Origin: Mastigamoeba balamuthi
Lineage: Eukaryota > Evosea > Mastigamoebida > Mastigamoebidae
NCBI GenBank assembly: GCA_902651635.1
Contig: CACRSC010001923.1
Location: 808,209-869,767 of the forward strand
DNA: 61,559 bases
Direction of reading: 5' to 3'
The notes beneath the pieces are model-generated. The model saw only the letters and a list, made by a program, of their open reading frames with translations, did not search any database and was not told the origin of the DNA. Position 1 is the first letter of the stretch, and the number at the start of each line of letters is the position of its first letter. A program made the position numbers and the translations under genes. Of the stretch, positions 11,406 through 23,018 are shown piece by piece.

Positions 11406-11663
11406 GCTCGCTGTCAGAGCCGAAATGTGTCATAGGCATGGCAATGAGGCCGCGTGTGGGTACTCGCCAAGGCCTGCTGCAACCGTCACACCATAGCATG
11501 ATCTCGGCCCCCAGCAGTGTATCTTCGGTCTCTGGCCATGCGCCGTGCCGTGTTGGCGACGAGCAGCGAGTGCATGTGGACAACAACAGAGCGGGCAAAT
11601 TCTGCTGCCCATGGTGCTCGGGAAGCTTCTGGACGAACACCAGCCATAGGGAAGGAACGCTGG

Positions 11664-12035
11664 TCATTTTCTACAGACACGCACAGGGGCCGCCAGATGA
11701 GCAGCACCGTCACCAGCCACAGGCGTTTTCGGCAGGGCAGAGGGAACGATCACTGGGTCACCAAAGTACTTGCCCAGTACCGCGAAATGGTCGGCACGCA
11801 GCTTCTCCGCCAGCTCCACCAGCTCGTCTCTGGGCCCCGTTGCACTGATTCCCAGCTCCTTGAGGTCCTCGTCGCTCAGGTGCATCAGCTGGCTGCCCGT
11901 CACCCCCGCACGCCGCAACACCTTGCGTACCTCTGCTGGCACCCCGCTGTGCTCCAGCCACTCGCTCACGTCCTCTGGTGTCCACGTAGATGCCTCGTCG
12001 TCAAGGCGGCACACGAGGCGCACAACCTGATCCAT
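11664..12035 (-). CDS. SAM-domain protein
   Basis: A frame of about 123 residues starting at MDQVVRLVCRL. A SAM domain covers about residues 15–82: WTPEDVSEWLEHSGV, then LRRAGVTGSQLMHLSDEDL, then LGISATGPRDELVEL, the classic five-helix pattern ending in LG(I)…G-R. SAM domains mediate protein–protein (sometimes RNA) contacts; no partner can be inferred. A pyrimidine-rich CTGTCAG lies just upstream of the start on this strand, so an upstream non-coding exon is plausible. The C-terminus is uncertain: a possible short intron (GTGACG…CTGTAG, about 43 nt) would extend the protein to a stop near 11486. Confidence 0.65.
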   Translation of the reverse strand: MDQVVRLVCRLDDEASTWTPEDVSEWLEHSGVPAEVRKVLRRAGVTGSQLMHLSDEDLKELGISATGPRDELVELAEKLRADHFAVLGKYFGDPVIVPSALPKTPVAGDGAAHLAAPVRVCRK

Positions 12036-12059
12036 CACGATTGATGGCTCGTCTCTGAC

Positions 12060-12805
12060 AGAACAACAAAATAGCACAACAAAACGACACAACACAACAA
12101 AAGCAACGTAATAACGCAGATTAATCCTCTTCGCCGGTGCTGGCTTTGCGTAACGGCGATTCTCGACCTCAAAGATACCCTGCAGTGATCGCAGTGCAGT
12201 GCCTCAACGGAGCACCTGTGCACTATTTCGCTGCTTGAGAGGTGCGATTGTTTCGTGCTGCTGGCACTCGTGCCACGACATCTTTTTTTCTTTTCGGGGC
12301 TTCCGGACAAACACGATGTCACTTTGCAGAGAGAACTGAGAATCAAAGCAAGGGCAGCCGCACAGCCCAGTGCGATGTGACAGCTGCGTGGTATCATTCC
12401 CACTCGGGCTGTCAATGGGGGGGGCCGTGAGTGAGTGGTGGAGCAGGATTGGAGTGTGAGGACTATTTAGACTCTATTGTTACATTAAGATAAATAAGAC
12501 TCTTCTAGCCACTTAACTCTCACAGCGTGGCTTTCTATAACGCCCTACTCCTGGAACAATAGTAATGGAAAGATTACTCGTTGAATCTGTTCATCCTTGC
12601 ATCCCATGGCCCAGGATCGCTGTGAGCTCCACGTTGGCCTGCCTGACATGCCCCTCGTTATGCGTCAGTGTGAGATCACAGACCCCTGATTGTGCCTAGA
12701 TGCCCGGCGAGCTTGTTGCGTGGTGTGTATGTATGCGTGTTCTCCCTTAGCAGGCGCTGTGCTCTGCACTGCTTCAGGGCGACGCCCAGTGGCCCTGGGC
12801 TCACA
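12060..12805. other. intergenic, no gene seen
   Basis: About 750 bp of lower G+C between the SAM gene and the 3' end of the F-box/LRR gene. I see no coding frame longer than about 60 codons with any recognisable content, and no RNA gene. Confidence 0.5.
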
Positions 12806-12819
12806 CCCTAAACCCTAAA
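12806..12819. repeat. two telomere-like CCCTAAA units
   Basis: The sequence reads CCCTAAACCCTAAA, two units of the plant/protist-type telomeric heptamer. It overlaps the stop region of the minus-strand F-box gene. It is short enough to be chance, or a relic of telomeric DNA insertion. Confidence 0.4.
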
Positions 12820-12859
12820 TGGTCTGTCTCTGCCCTCACGGTTGTCACCGTCGCCGTCG

Positions 12860-12893
<34 letters not shown>

Positions 12894-15190
12894 TGGTGGT
12901 GCTGCTGGAGTCGCTGTGCGACGGGTCGGAGAAGGCAGAGTCCGAGCTGGAATCGTAGCCGTAGTCGCTGCTCGAGTAGCTGCTGTACTCGCTGTCGCTG
13001 TCGCTGCCGTACTCGTCGCTCTCCTCGTCGCTGCTCTCGCCCGTGTCGCGCGCGCGCGCCGCCGTGTCGGCCCAGCCGTTGTCAAAGTCGAGCGGTATCT
13101 CGATCATCCACAGCCCCGCGTCCTTGACGACGAGCCCCTTCCTGCGCTCGCGCAGCCGCGCCATCGCCTCGACGTTGGGCGCGTCGAGGGCCACGCGCGC
13201 CCAGCGCAGCCGCGGCGCGAGCGTGAGGTCGTCGGCCAGCAGCTCGAGAGTGCGGCGCGTCACCACGCAGGCGGCCGTCAGCGACGTCAGCGCGGGCGCC
13301 CCGCGCAGCAGCTCGACGAGGAGGTCCTCTGAGACCCTCGAGGAGCCCAGGCGCAGGTCCTCGACGCCGGCCAGCGCGGGGACCAGCGCGCGGACGCTCG
13401 CGTCGGTGGCGTTGAGGGGCTCGCCGTAGGACCTGCCGAACGAGAGCCTGCGCAGGCAGCGCTGGTGCTCGCCGATGGAGCGCAGCACGGGGGCCAGCGC
13501 CCTGCGCACCTCGCTGAGGTCGAGGTCGCGGACGCGCGTGCAGCGGCGCAGGAGCTCGCAGACGCTCCTCTGCGCGCGGGCGCCCCACGACCAGCGGTGC
13601 AGGTCGAGCACCTCGAGGCGCTCGAGCGAGGCCAGCGCGTCGAGCACGGCGTGGCCGCTGAGGTCCAGCGGGGGCAGGTGCAGCACGCGCAGGCGTGGCA
13701 GGGCGCGCAGGGCCGCCGCGATGTCCTCCTCGCTCTCAGTGGCCGCCCACGAGCTGCGGCAGACGACCTCGAGGACCTCCAGTGTCTCGGCCAGCGGCGA
13801 GAGCCCCCGCAGCAGATCGTGCAGCAGCCGGAAGCCCAGGTACCTGTCGCCCGAGGGGAAGAGCAGGCGGAGCGTCGAGAGCGACTTGCAGCGCTCGGCG
13901 ACGGCGGCCGTGAAGTCCGGCGGCGGCACGGCGTTCTTGACGACGAGCTCGCGCAGCCCCGGGCACGCGGCCAGCGCCCGCGTGACCTCGCCGAGCTCCG
14001 AGCGCCGGTCGACGGTGATCGACAGCGAGCGCAGCAGCGGCCCGCGCAGCGCCAGCGCGGTGGCCCACAGCTCGACGTCGCGCGAGCTGGGGCGGCCGAT
14101 GCGCAGGCGCTGCAGGCGCGGGCAGACAGAGGGCACCGCGAGGGCCCGCGCGACGCCCGAGTAGGCGGGGGCGTCGAGGGTCGTGAGCGTCGGGCACAGG
14201 CGCACGAGGTTGGCGACGGCGCGCGAGCCCTCGTCGTAGGGGTCGACGCACTCGAACGTGTCGAGGCGCGTGCAGAGGGCGCCCAGCATGTCGAGGTCGC
14301 CCGAGCGCTCGCCGCACCCGCGCAGGCGCAGGCCCAGCAGGTTCTCGCCGCACCGCGCGGCCAGCGCGATCGATGAGCAGACTGGGCCCCGGGGCGTGTC
14401 AGTCGTAGTGCTTGCGTTGTTCGGAGAGAGAGAGAGAGATGGCTGTGGACAGCTTTCAACAACCACTGGCTGCTGCTGAGGAGGTGGCCACCAGGGAACT
14501 GGACCCTTCGAGGCTGTGGCAACCGTAGCACAGAAGAAAAAAGGAAAGCCAACATAAGCACTGTGGCACATTGGCACCGCAACACAGCAGCTGAGTGCGA
14601 GAGTGCGAGAAGAAGTGAGAGCCATGCAAGAAACGTCAACGAAACAGCAGCAAATACAGCAGCAGAGCCCGACACAGCAACAAGGCAACGCAACATCAAC
14701 ACACAAACAGCAACGCAACACAACACAACGCACAGAGGGCAGCACAGCAGCAGCAGCGGCAGAAGGAGGGAGATGGCACCTCCGAGGGGGAGGAAGGGGA
14801 GGGCGCACCCTGGCCGTGGGCGGCGATGTGGAGGCGGCAGGGCATGCGGGCGTAGGGCGACGTGGCGTAGGCGGCCATGGCCTCGCGCGAGGCGAGCACG
14901 ACGACGGTGCGCGCCCACAGGGCCGGCGACCGCGCGACCCTGCGCCACCTGCGGCTCACCTGCGAGCACCGCGCCAGGCTGCGGCTGTCCCCCAGCCACC
15001 CCAGCACCTCCGCCAGGCAGTCGTCCCCCACCGCCCCGCTCGCGTCCTCCGCCTCCCTCTCCTCCCTCTCCTCCCGCTCGGCGCCCCCAGCGGGGCTCCC
15101 GCCTGCCGCAGCCGCCGCCGTCGCTGCCCGCCGCTTGGCCGCTGGCTGCTCTGCTGCCTCGCCTCGGCTGCGCCGGCTGCGCTTCGGCAT
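12808..15190 (-). CDS. F-box / leucine-rich repeat protein with acidic serine-rich tail
   Basis: Two exons: 15190–14809 and 14381–12808, separated by a 427-nt intron (GTGCGC…GGGCCCAG) whose phases match, giving about 651 residues. After a basic, alanine-rich start, an F-box lies at about 55–95 (DCLAEVLGWLG…LARCSQVSRRWRRVARSPALW). The rest is at least ten irregular LRRs (LLGLRLRGC, LQRLRIG, LLRSLSI, LRELVVKN, LEVLEVV, LRVLHLPPL, LEVLDLH, VRDLDLS, LRRLSFG, VEDLRLG). The C-terminus is an extreme Ser/Asp/Tyr tract ending in ten or more Asp. F-box proteins bind SKP1 and present substrates to a cullin ligase. The open frame running through the intron upstream of 14381 is probably not coding. Confidence 0.82.
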
Positions 15191-16005
15191 GCAATGGGCC
15201 GGCAGAGGAGGGGGTTGGCCCTCGCTGAGACACGGCGCTCGCAGTCTGTGCGCTGCGCAAGATTCACAGAGACACGCCGAGAATATCTGGTGTGACGTCA
15301 CATGGGCTCACAAAGGCCGATGCCAGATGGTGCGCCCACGTCATCCGCCGCCTGTTCAATCTTGAGCACTCTTGGAGAGGAGGCATTCTGTGCATCGCCA
15401 GTCACGGCAATAAATCAGGCCCCCTGAGCAACTGTGGGCCAGCAGAGGCTCGCTCCCTCCGCTTGCTGCGCTGCACTGCAGTCAAGTCATGGGGCGCACG
15501 CAAGACGGTCGCCACCCCCGCGCGAGCACAGAGTGCCGGGGGGGTGGTCCCAGAGGCAGCGACGCAGAAGAGCACACGGGGGTCGTCTACTCCCGCAGGG
15601 CCCACAAAAGCCGCACTTTGTTTCCGTTAAACTGTATGACCCCCCAGCGAGAGACAAGAGAGAGAGAAGAGAGAGTAACAACGTCGTCCTGCGCCCCCCA
15701 CGGTCGCCCAGGAGCCCCCCCGCCCGGAGGGGGGCCCCAGCCTGCCAAGAGGCGAGAGGAGGGGAGCGGTTATGTGTAAACGTGTGGTGCGTTGGTGAAG
15801 GCGTGGCGAAGTGAGAAAAAAAAACAGAGGGGGAGTGCGCGTCGTCGTCGTCGTCGCCAGAGCGAGGGGAGAGAGAGAAGCTGCTTGCGAGACGGAGGCG
15901 CCTGACCAGTCACGGGGCACAGCTGCGGCGTTCTCTCTCCCTCTCCCTCTCTCTCCCCACACTCCCCCACGTTTCCGTTCCCTCTGGGAAATCGTAATCG
16001 GGTGG
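15191..16005. other. intergenic, low-complexity tracts
   Basis: The region lies between two minus-strand genes. It contains a GAGAGAGAAG-type purine stretch near 15655–15680, (GTC)n near 15840–15855 and a CT-rich stretch at about 15930–15960. It probably includes the promoter of the F-box gene and the 3' flank of the bromodomain gene. No coding frame seems credible. Confidence 0.45.
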
Positions 16006-19000
16006 TCACGGGTTCGGCGGCTGCTGCGCGTCGGGCGACGCCGTCGGCGCCGTGGGCGTCAGCGACGACGACGAGGCCTCTGCGGCGAAGGCGGCCAGCG
16101 AGCTCATGTCGAGGCGGACCGTGCCCGCTACGGTGGCCTCGAACGAGGCCATCATGCGCCGCTGCTCCTCGGCGTCGATCTCCTGGAACTCCTCGCGCTC
16201 CCGCTTGGCGCGCTCGGCCGACCGCTGCGCCTCGATGCGGTCGCGCTCGGCCATCGCGGCCTTGTGCCGCTCCTCCTCGCGCTCCCGGGCCTCGCGCTCG
16301 CTCTGCTCCCGCTGGCGCGCCTCCTCCGCGCGCCGCGCCGCCTCGAGCGCCTCGGCCTGCGCGCGCCGCTCCTCCTCCTCGGCCGCGCGCTGCGCCTCGC
16401 GCTCCTTCTTGCGCTTCTGCATCTCCGCAAACTGCGACCACGCGCCCTCGCTGCCCTCGGCCTCGGCCCCCGCTGCCCCCGGCGAGGCCGCAGACGCCGC
16501 AGCCGCCGACGACTGCTGCTGCTGTTGCGCCTGCAGCGACGCCGTGGACTCGCACGAGGCGCCCGCGCTCGGGGGCGACGGCTGCCGGTTGCCCGCCGCA
16601 GCCGCCGCGGCCTCGTCGTCGCCCTCGTCGTCGCTGCCCGAGAGGTGCGCCCACGCGCTGAGCGCGCTCTCGTCGAGCACGACCTCCTTGGGCGCCTGCG
16701 ACTGCGCCGGCAGGATCGTCACCGTCTCCTCGGCCGCTCGGCTGCCGCTGCTGGGCGACAGCGACGACGCCGACGCCGCCGACGCCGCCGACGCCTGGGC
16801 CGCCGCCGCCGGCGTCGCCGAGGGCGCGGCGAGGGGGCCCGGCCGCGAGGACTTGAGGCCCGCGCCCGTCGTGTACGGGGCGGCCTCGACGACCGCGGGC
16901 TGGACGACGGGGATCGGGGGAGGCGGCGGCCGCCTCTCGGCCTCGGACTCGGAGTCGTCCGAGTCCGACGACGAGCTCGACCCGCTGCCGCTGCCGCTGC
17001 CCGTCTCGGCGCCGTCCTCGTCGTCGGAGCTCTCCCTCCTGCGCTGCTTCTCCTCGGCGGGCGTCTCGCCTGCGGCCCCCGGGGCTGCGCCGGCGCCGCT
17101 GTCGACGGCCATCGGCCCGGGCGCCGGCGACGCCGACTTGGAGGCCGCGCCCGCCTCGCCCTGCGGCGGCTGCTGCTGCGGCGGCGACGTCGAGGCCGCC
17201 GCGGCCTTGGTCTGCTGCTGCGCCTGCAGCTCCTGCTGCTGCTTGGCCAGCCGCTGCCAGGGGTTGGGGCAGCGCTTCTTGAGGTTCAGGTTGAACAGGT
17301 CCTTCTCGATCTCGCGCAGCCGCTTCTCCTTGGCCGACTCGCCCTCGGCGTCCGCGGCCGTCGCCAGCGGGGCCGCCGCCACGGGCGTCGCGGGCGCCGT
17401 GGGCGCGGGCGTCGCGTTGGACTCGCGCTCGCGCGCGCGCTTGTGCTCCGACGCGCGCCGGTCGAGCAGCCCGCGGGCCGACGACGGCGTCTTCTGCGCG
17501 AGCCGCGAGCGCAGCGACTGCCCCGCCCGCGACGACTGCCCCCCGGGCCCCGGGCGCCGCGAGCTCCCGCCGCCCGCTCCCGAGCCGCCGCCCGCGGGCG
17601 ACTGCGCGTTGCGCGCGCGCTTGGCGACGCCCGCGCCGCAGCGGGCCATGAAGTGCTGCAGCTCGCGCAGCGTCACCGTGTCGAGCGCGCGCATGTTGAC
17701 CTCGAGCTGCAGCAGCTGCGCGCCCACGCACTCGCGGCGCAGCGCCGGCACGCTCTGGCGCACGAGGCCCACCAGGCCCGCGAGGTTCGCCTCGCCCAGG
17801 CTGTCGACGCGCGCCGCCAGGCGCTCCTTCTCCGCCTCGCTCATCGCGGGCACCGACGGCGCCGGCGCTGCGGGCCCCGCGGGCGCCGGGGCCGCCGCCG
17901 AGGGCGCTGGCGCCGGTGCCGCGGGCGCAGGGGCCGCTGCCGCTGCCGGGGTGGTGGCCGCCGCGGGCGAGGGCGGGGGCTTCTTGGCGTGCGAGCGCTT
18001 GGGGGGCCGGGGCGACGCGGGCTCGCTGTAGTCGTCGCGGTCGCGCTGGGCAGGCGGCAGCGAGCGGCGCTCGCGGTCGCGGATGTTGGCCAGCTGCGTG
18101 CGCAGCGAGAGCACCAGCCTGCGGTACCGCATGACCTCGCGCACGAGGTCCTCGTGCGAGAGCGCCTGCACCATCTCGAGGCTCTCGTCAAAGACCTGCT
18201 GCTGCTGGCCGTACGGCACCACGGGCTCGGGCGCCTCGTCCGACCCCGCCCCTGCCGCTGCCGCTGCCGCCGCCTGCGCGTGCGACGGCGGCGGAGGCGA
18301 CGCGGGCTGCGGGGGCGCGCAGATGCTGTCGGTGACGGGCATCTCCTCGGGCTCGATGTTGTCGACGGGCAGCTCCGCGGGGGCGTTGGGGTCGCCCGAG
18401 GCGGCGGCGTGGACCAGCTGGCTGCTGCGGATCTCGGCGCGCATGCGGTGGCGCTCCTCGCGGTCGAGGAACGAGCGGAACTTGCGCTCGAAGAGGTCCA
18501 GCAGCTCGCGGGCGGCCACGTTGACCGGGTGGTTGGGCAGCGAGTTGTACTTGATGGCGTTCTCGAACGTCAGCCGCACGTCGCTCGCCACCTCGCGCAC
18601 GTTCTGCGGCGGCACGGGCCCACCAGCGTCAGCGCACAGACAGGCACGGTACACCCACACGCAGACGCGCGCAAACCCCCTGGGGGGCTGCGAGCGCTGC
18701 CCGGAATCACTTGTGTCGAACAAAGTTCGGGGCCAAACGAAAGCGCCCAGAGGGGGCTGCAAGGCAAAAGCAGGACGCTAACAAGACAGAACGGACCAAA
18801 CGGACGGCAAACATTGGACGCGGCGGGGTCGCAGAAGCCGCACCGCAGTTTTTGTTCTACTGCGGAAAAAGACGGAAAAGCAAACGAAATCCCAACAAAA
18901 GAGAATAAAAAAGTCACAAAGTGACAACATACAACAGCAAACCCGCTCCTGAAGCACTGCGTCCAACACCGCCAAGACCAAAGCAACGAGTACGCAGCAA

Positions 19001-20698
19001 GGGGGGTCCCCTCGCCCCCTTCCCCGAACATACACCCATCGACGCAAACACGAACGCCAACGCAGACGCGAACACAGCGAACAAAACACAACGAAAAACC
19101 ACAACAACAAACAGAGCAAAACCCGCAAAGGCAGCAAGCAGCAGCAGTAACTGCGGGGCGCGTGCCTTGTAGGCGCCGCGGTAGAGCTTGTCGCCGATGG
19201 TGCCGAGGTCCATGGGGTGCTTGATGATGTCGAAGTAGTCGGGGATGTTGAGCCGCACGGGGTCGACGGCCTCGAGGAACGGCGCCGCCCGCGAGTGCGC
19301 GCAGACCTCGCGCACGAGCAGCTGCATGCGGCGCAGCGGCCCGCTGAGCTTGGCGCCCTCGGGCTTGTCGTGCTGCGTCGGCGGCTTGACCTGCCTGTGC
19401 GCGCGCCCCTCGATGAGCGTCTCGCGCCTGTGCCGCCTCCGCTCGGCCTTCTGCCGCTTCCTCTCGCGCTCCTCCTCGTCGTCCTCGTCCCCGAACAGGT
19501 CCTCGTGCTCGTGCTCGTGCTCCCGCTCCTTGCCCCCCTCCTCCTCCTCGCTCGGCACCGCCGCGTCGCTCTGCACCGCCGCTGCCGCGGGCGCCTCGCG
19601 CGCGATGCTCGCCTGCCGCCTCGCGAGCTCCGTGGGCCGCAGCCGCGAGTACCGCTCGCGCTCCCTGTCGCCGCGCCTCGACGGCGTCGCCGCTGCCGCC
19701 GCCGCCCCGGGCGCTGCGATGGCCACCTGCTGCGGCGGCCGCTGCGCGCTGACCGCCACGATCGGGGGGCCCTGGAAGCTCACGTACGCGATCCTCGGCT
19801 GCTGCGCCTCCTCCGCCGCCTCGGCCTCCTCCTGCTGTCGCTGCTGCTGCTGCTGGCGCGGCTGCTGCTGCACCAGCTGCGGGCGCTGCCTCTGCTGCGG
19901 CGGAGGCTGCTGCTGCTGCTGCTGCTGCTGGCCGTCGCTCTCGCTGGCGACGTCTGCGTACATGTGCGCGCGGGGCGGCGAGGGCTCCGCGGCGCCCCCG
20001 ACCCTCGCGCGCGCGCGCGACATGATCATGTCGAACTCCTGGTCGGCGACAGGCCCCGGCGACGCCACGTCCGCCGCCGCCGCCGAGTAGACCGACGTCT
20101 GGCTCGACGCGTCGAGCGGCGCCCCCTGCGCCTGCAGCGCCTGCTGCCCCTGCGCCCCCGCAGCCGCCGCAGACGCCGCGGTGCCCTCGGTCGACCGCGC
20201 GCGGGCCAGCGCTGCAGCGGCCGCCGCCCGGCGCTGCGCGGGGTCCGCGTACATCAGCGGCTCGGCGCACATGGGCTCGTCGATCTCGTGGTGCTGCGGC
20301 GACGGCGGCAGCAGCGGCGGCGGCAGCGGCTCCTCGTCGCAGACCAGCAGCGGCATCGCCGGCGGCGCCTCGCTGCCCCCGTCGTCCGACGCCGCCCCGC
20401 CTGCGCCGGCGCGCGCGTTGTTGTCGTCGTCCGACGACGTGGCGTCCGAGTCGGCGTCGGCGCGGGGTGCGAGGACGAGCGGGACGCGCAGCGTGTACTC
20501 GGGCTCCTCGATGCCGCGCCCGCAGCAGCGCAGGGGAGGCGGCGGGGGCGGCGGCGGGGCGTACGCGGCGACGGCGGGGGCGGCGGCGCCCCCGGGGGTG
20601 GGCATGTGGCGCGCGAGCCGCTTGCGCCGCTTGCGGTCGCGCTCCTGCGGCGGCGGCGGGCGCATCCCGGGCGTTAGTGTTGCGAGATTCTCGCGCAT
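16006..20698 (-). CDS. BET/GTE-type chromatin protein: one bromodomain plus NET (ET) domain
   Basis: Exon 1 is 20698–19166 and exon 2 is 18603–16006, giving 1376 residues. A bromodomain spans about 453–555: the ZA part (DYFDIIKHPMDLGTIGDKL) is in exon 1, and the BC part (DVRLTFENAIKYN) in exon 2. The acetyl-lysine-binding Asn is N531. The usual WPF shelf reads APF. A NET/ET domain follows at about 765–835 (MSEAEKERLAARVDSLG … LRELQHFMARC). The rest is low complexity: Ala/Pro/Gln-rich, with a Glu/Arg/Ala coiled coil near the C-terminus. The order, one bromodomain then NET, resembles plant GTE proteins rather than animal two-bromodomain BETs. The expected role is reading acetylated histones to promote transcription in the nucleus. 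The long open frames antisense to it are composition artefacts. A fragment of the gene recurs at 42264–42346. Confidence 0.86.
18604..19165 (-). other. intron of the bromodomain gene with a GC donor
   Basis: Exon 1 ends …TACAAG and the intron starts GCACGC; the intron ends CCGCCGCAG before AACGTGCGC. Joining there gives the ungapped bromodomain YK-NVREVASDVR and keeps phase 0 (exon 1 is exactly 511 codons). The nearest GT (GTTACT, 14 nt downstream) would shift the frame. The intron is 562 nt and poorer in G+C than its exons. Confidence 0.75.
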
Positions 20699-21916
20699 TA
20701 ATGAAAAGATATTTTGGGGGCCGCGGGGGATGCGCGGGTTTGGCGGCCCCGGGGGACGAGAAAGGGGGACCCTTGTAGGGCCGGGGGGCGTCTGTTTCTT
20801 GATTTCAATAGAACGAAGAAGGAAGCAATTATATTAGTCAGCCACTTCCGCGTATCGCCCCTTGGGCAAAAGAAAGAAAGGAGGCGAAACACACCCACTG
20901 CCCCCTCCCGACCACGCGCGCGCGACCGGTGGGGTGTTGGAAGGTGAGCGTTGCGCGCCGCCGCCGTGTGCATTTTCGAGGAATTTGATTGCTTTTTTTC
21001 CGCCCCGGAAATTTTTAAAAACACACAGGGCGCAAGCCCCCTCGGGTGGCTGCTGTCTTTGAGGGGGGCTGGGGGGCGTCGCACATTCTCTGTCCTCGGC
21101 GCGCTGATAGAGTGCTCTATCTTCTGCGTGCCCCACCCGCAAAAACACCCCCCGATTAAGCGACGGAGAGGTCCTCATGTGTTTTCAAAACGGCGGAGGG
21201 GCCGCACACACAAGAGAGCGAAAAAAAGAGGAGGGAGCGACGCGCGCGAAGAAACGAGGGGGGGCGCGGAGGGAGAGGGCAGGGGCGACACTAACGGGGT
21301 CGACAACAGAGTCGCTGAGCTTGGACGACAGGTGGGAGCGCCTCTTGCTCCACGCCAAGTCCGCCATCGCGCCTCGCTCCTCGCTGTGCGCCAGTAGTGC
21401 CCTCCTGTGGACGCGCGCGGGCCCCAAGCCGTCGGCCGACGCCCACACGCGCGGTGGTGTTGTGACGGGTATCGAGCAGCGGGCGCCCTGCCGAGGGGTG
21501 CGGCTCCGGGGGAGGGTGTTGGGGTCCGATATGCGCGCCGCCGCGGGAGGGGGCGAAATATCTCGGCGATCAAAAAGAGTTCCCGGGAAAATATCGCGGT
21601 CTTTTGAGGGGCTTGGTGGCGGGGCCTTTGCCGCGCGGAGTTATTTTGCGCGCGCGCCAAAAGCCGCCCGCTTAAAAGCAGGCAATTACGTCATTCGCAT
21701 ATCTGCGAAAGATACCTCTCGTGCAATTGACCGCTGCTCTCTCACACCGCACGCTGCGCCGCCTCTCTGGTAAGCGCATACCCCTTCCAGAAGAGGTAGT
21801 GGTCCCGCACGCCGTCGAACGTCGAACGCTACGGGACACCACAAGATACGCGTATCTTTTCGTCGCAGTACTCTTCGTTCTCTGCTGCGTCGGCTTCCGC
21901 TGAGACGGTGACGGGG
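20699..21916. promoter_or_regulatory. divergent intergenic region between the bromodomain and HutD-like genes
   Basis: About 1.2 kb separates two divergently transcribed starts (20698 minus, 21917 plus), so both promoters should lie here. It contains A/T-rich patches in GC-rich surroundings (near 20815–20835, 20985–21025 and 21575–21600). No motif is strong enough to name. A short minus-strand frame near 21330–21440 (MADLAWSKRR…) looks mildly coding but has no support beyond that. Confidence 0.4.
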
Positions 21917-22800
21917 ATGGCGACGACGACGACGGCGCGCAAGCTGGGGCCCAGGGACTACCGGGACATGCCGTGGAAGAACGGGGGCGGGGTGACGCGG
22001 GAGCTGCTGCGGCTGGCGCACCCCTCGGGCGACGCGGGGCGCTTCGTGGCGCGGCTGTCGGTGGCCACGGTGGCCTCGGCGGGGCCCTTCAGCGCCTTCC
22101 CGGGCGTCGACCGCGTGCTCATGATCCTCGAGGGCGCCGGCGTCGCGCTCGACTTTGGCGCGGCCCCGGGCGTCCCCGAGGTGACGCTCGACGCCCCGCT
22201 CAAGGTCCGCCCCTCTGCCCCCAGCTGCCGCCGGTGTCCTCCCCCGTCGTTTGAAGCAGAGCGGGAATGTAGCGATATTAGGCGCCGCTCCGTGGCCGAT
22301 TCCAACTACTGTATACTATCGATTGATTAAATCTGGAGTTTTTCTGGCGAATTCCTTCCCAAGAAAGACACGGAAAACTGTGGAAACCGTGGAAACAAAG
22401 AGGGGACCCAAGCAAGTGGTGCGCTCACCTCGGGACGGGACGGTGCTCTCTCTCGCGGCAGCCGGTGTGGTTCCCCGGGGAGGCGCCCGTGCAGTGCCGG
22501 CTGCTGGGGGGCGCCGTGCGCGACTTCAACCTGATGACGGACCGCTCGCTGGCCGGGGTCACCTCGTTCCGCGTCTGCCGCCTCTCGGCCTCGCCCGGGC
22601 CCTGCGGGGCCGCCAGCGTGCCCGCGCCGGCCTGGAGGGCCTTTGCCCACGTGCTGAGCGGCGCCGCGGACGTCGGGGCCCACCGCGTGGCAGCCGAGGA
22701 GACGCTCGTCCTCGAGGACGTCGCGGAACCCGTCGAGATCCGCAGCGCGGGGCCCGAGGGGGCGACGGTCGTCGTCATGACACTCTGCAGCCGCCCGTGA
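21917..22800 (+). CDS. HutD/Ves family protein (cupin-like)
   Basis: Exon 1 is 21917–22204 and exon 2 is 22462–22800, with a phase-0 intron of 257 nt (GTCCGC…GCGGCAG), giving 208 residues, close to the usual 190–200. The N-terminal family signature is clear: YRDMPWKNGGGVTRELLR, then GRFVARLSVATVASAGPFSAFPGVDRVLMILEG. Exon 2 supplies FPGEAPVQCRLLGGAVRDFNLMTDR, the second HutD motif. HutD proteins are bicupins linked in bacteria to histidine utilisation, but their activity is not established; I would not transfer that role. The ATG at 21917 was chosen because it directly precedes the conserved region. Confidence 0.85.
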
Positions 22801-23018
22801 GGCCCGCCCAGGACCCCCAAGAGCCAAGGGCACCCACACGAGCTGCTGTGGTCTGCCAACCCTGACGCTGACGGGGGAATCAACAAATGCAAAAAAAACG
22901 CAACACACACGTGATTACATCATCACACGAGATTCTCTCAAGATTTCTACCCGTCCGAGATATTTATTTATCTCTGCCTTGTTCTATCGGGCGCGCGAGA
23001 GAACAAATCGAGCAGCCA

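Noticed and set aside
15811-18924. Open frame of about 1037 codons on the plus strand
   Set aside because: It is exactly antisense to the bromodomain/NET gene and reads Arg/Leu-rich low complexity caused by GC-rich codon bias. The minus strand has real domains and matching splice phases.
19217-20677. 486-codon plus-strand frame
   Set aside because: It is antisense to exon 1 of the bromodomain gene and consists of Leu/Arg repeats derived from the Gln/Ala-rich coding strand.
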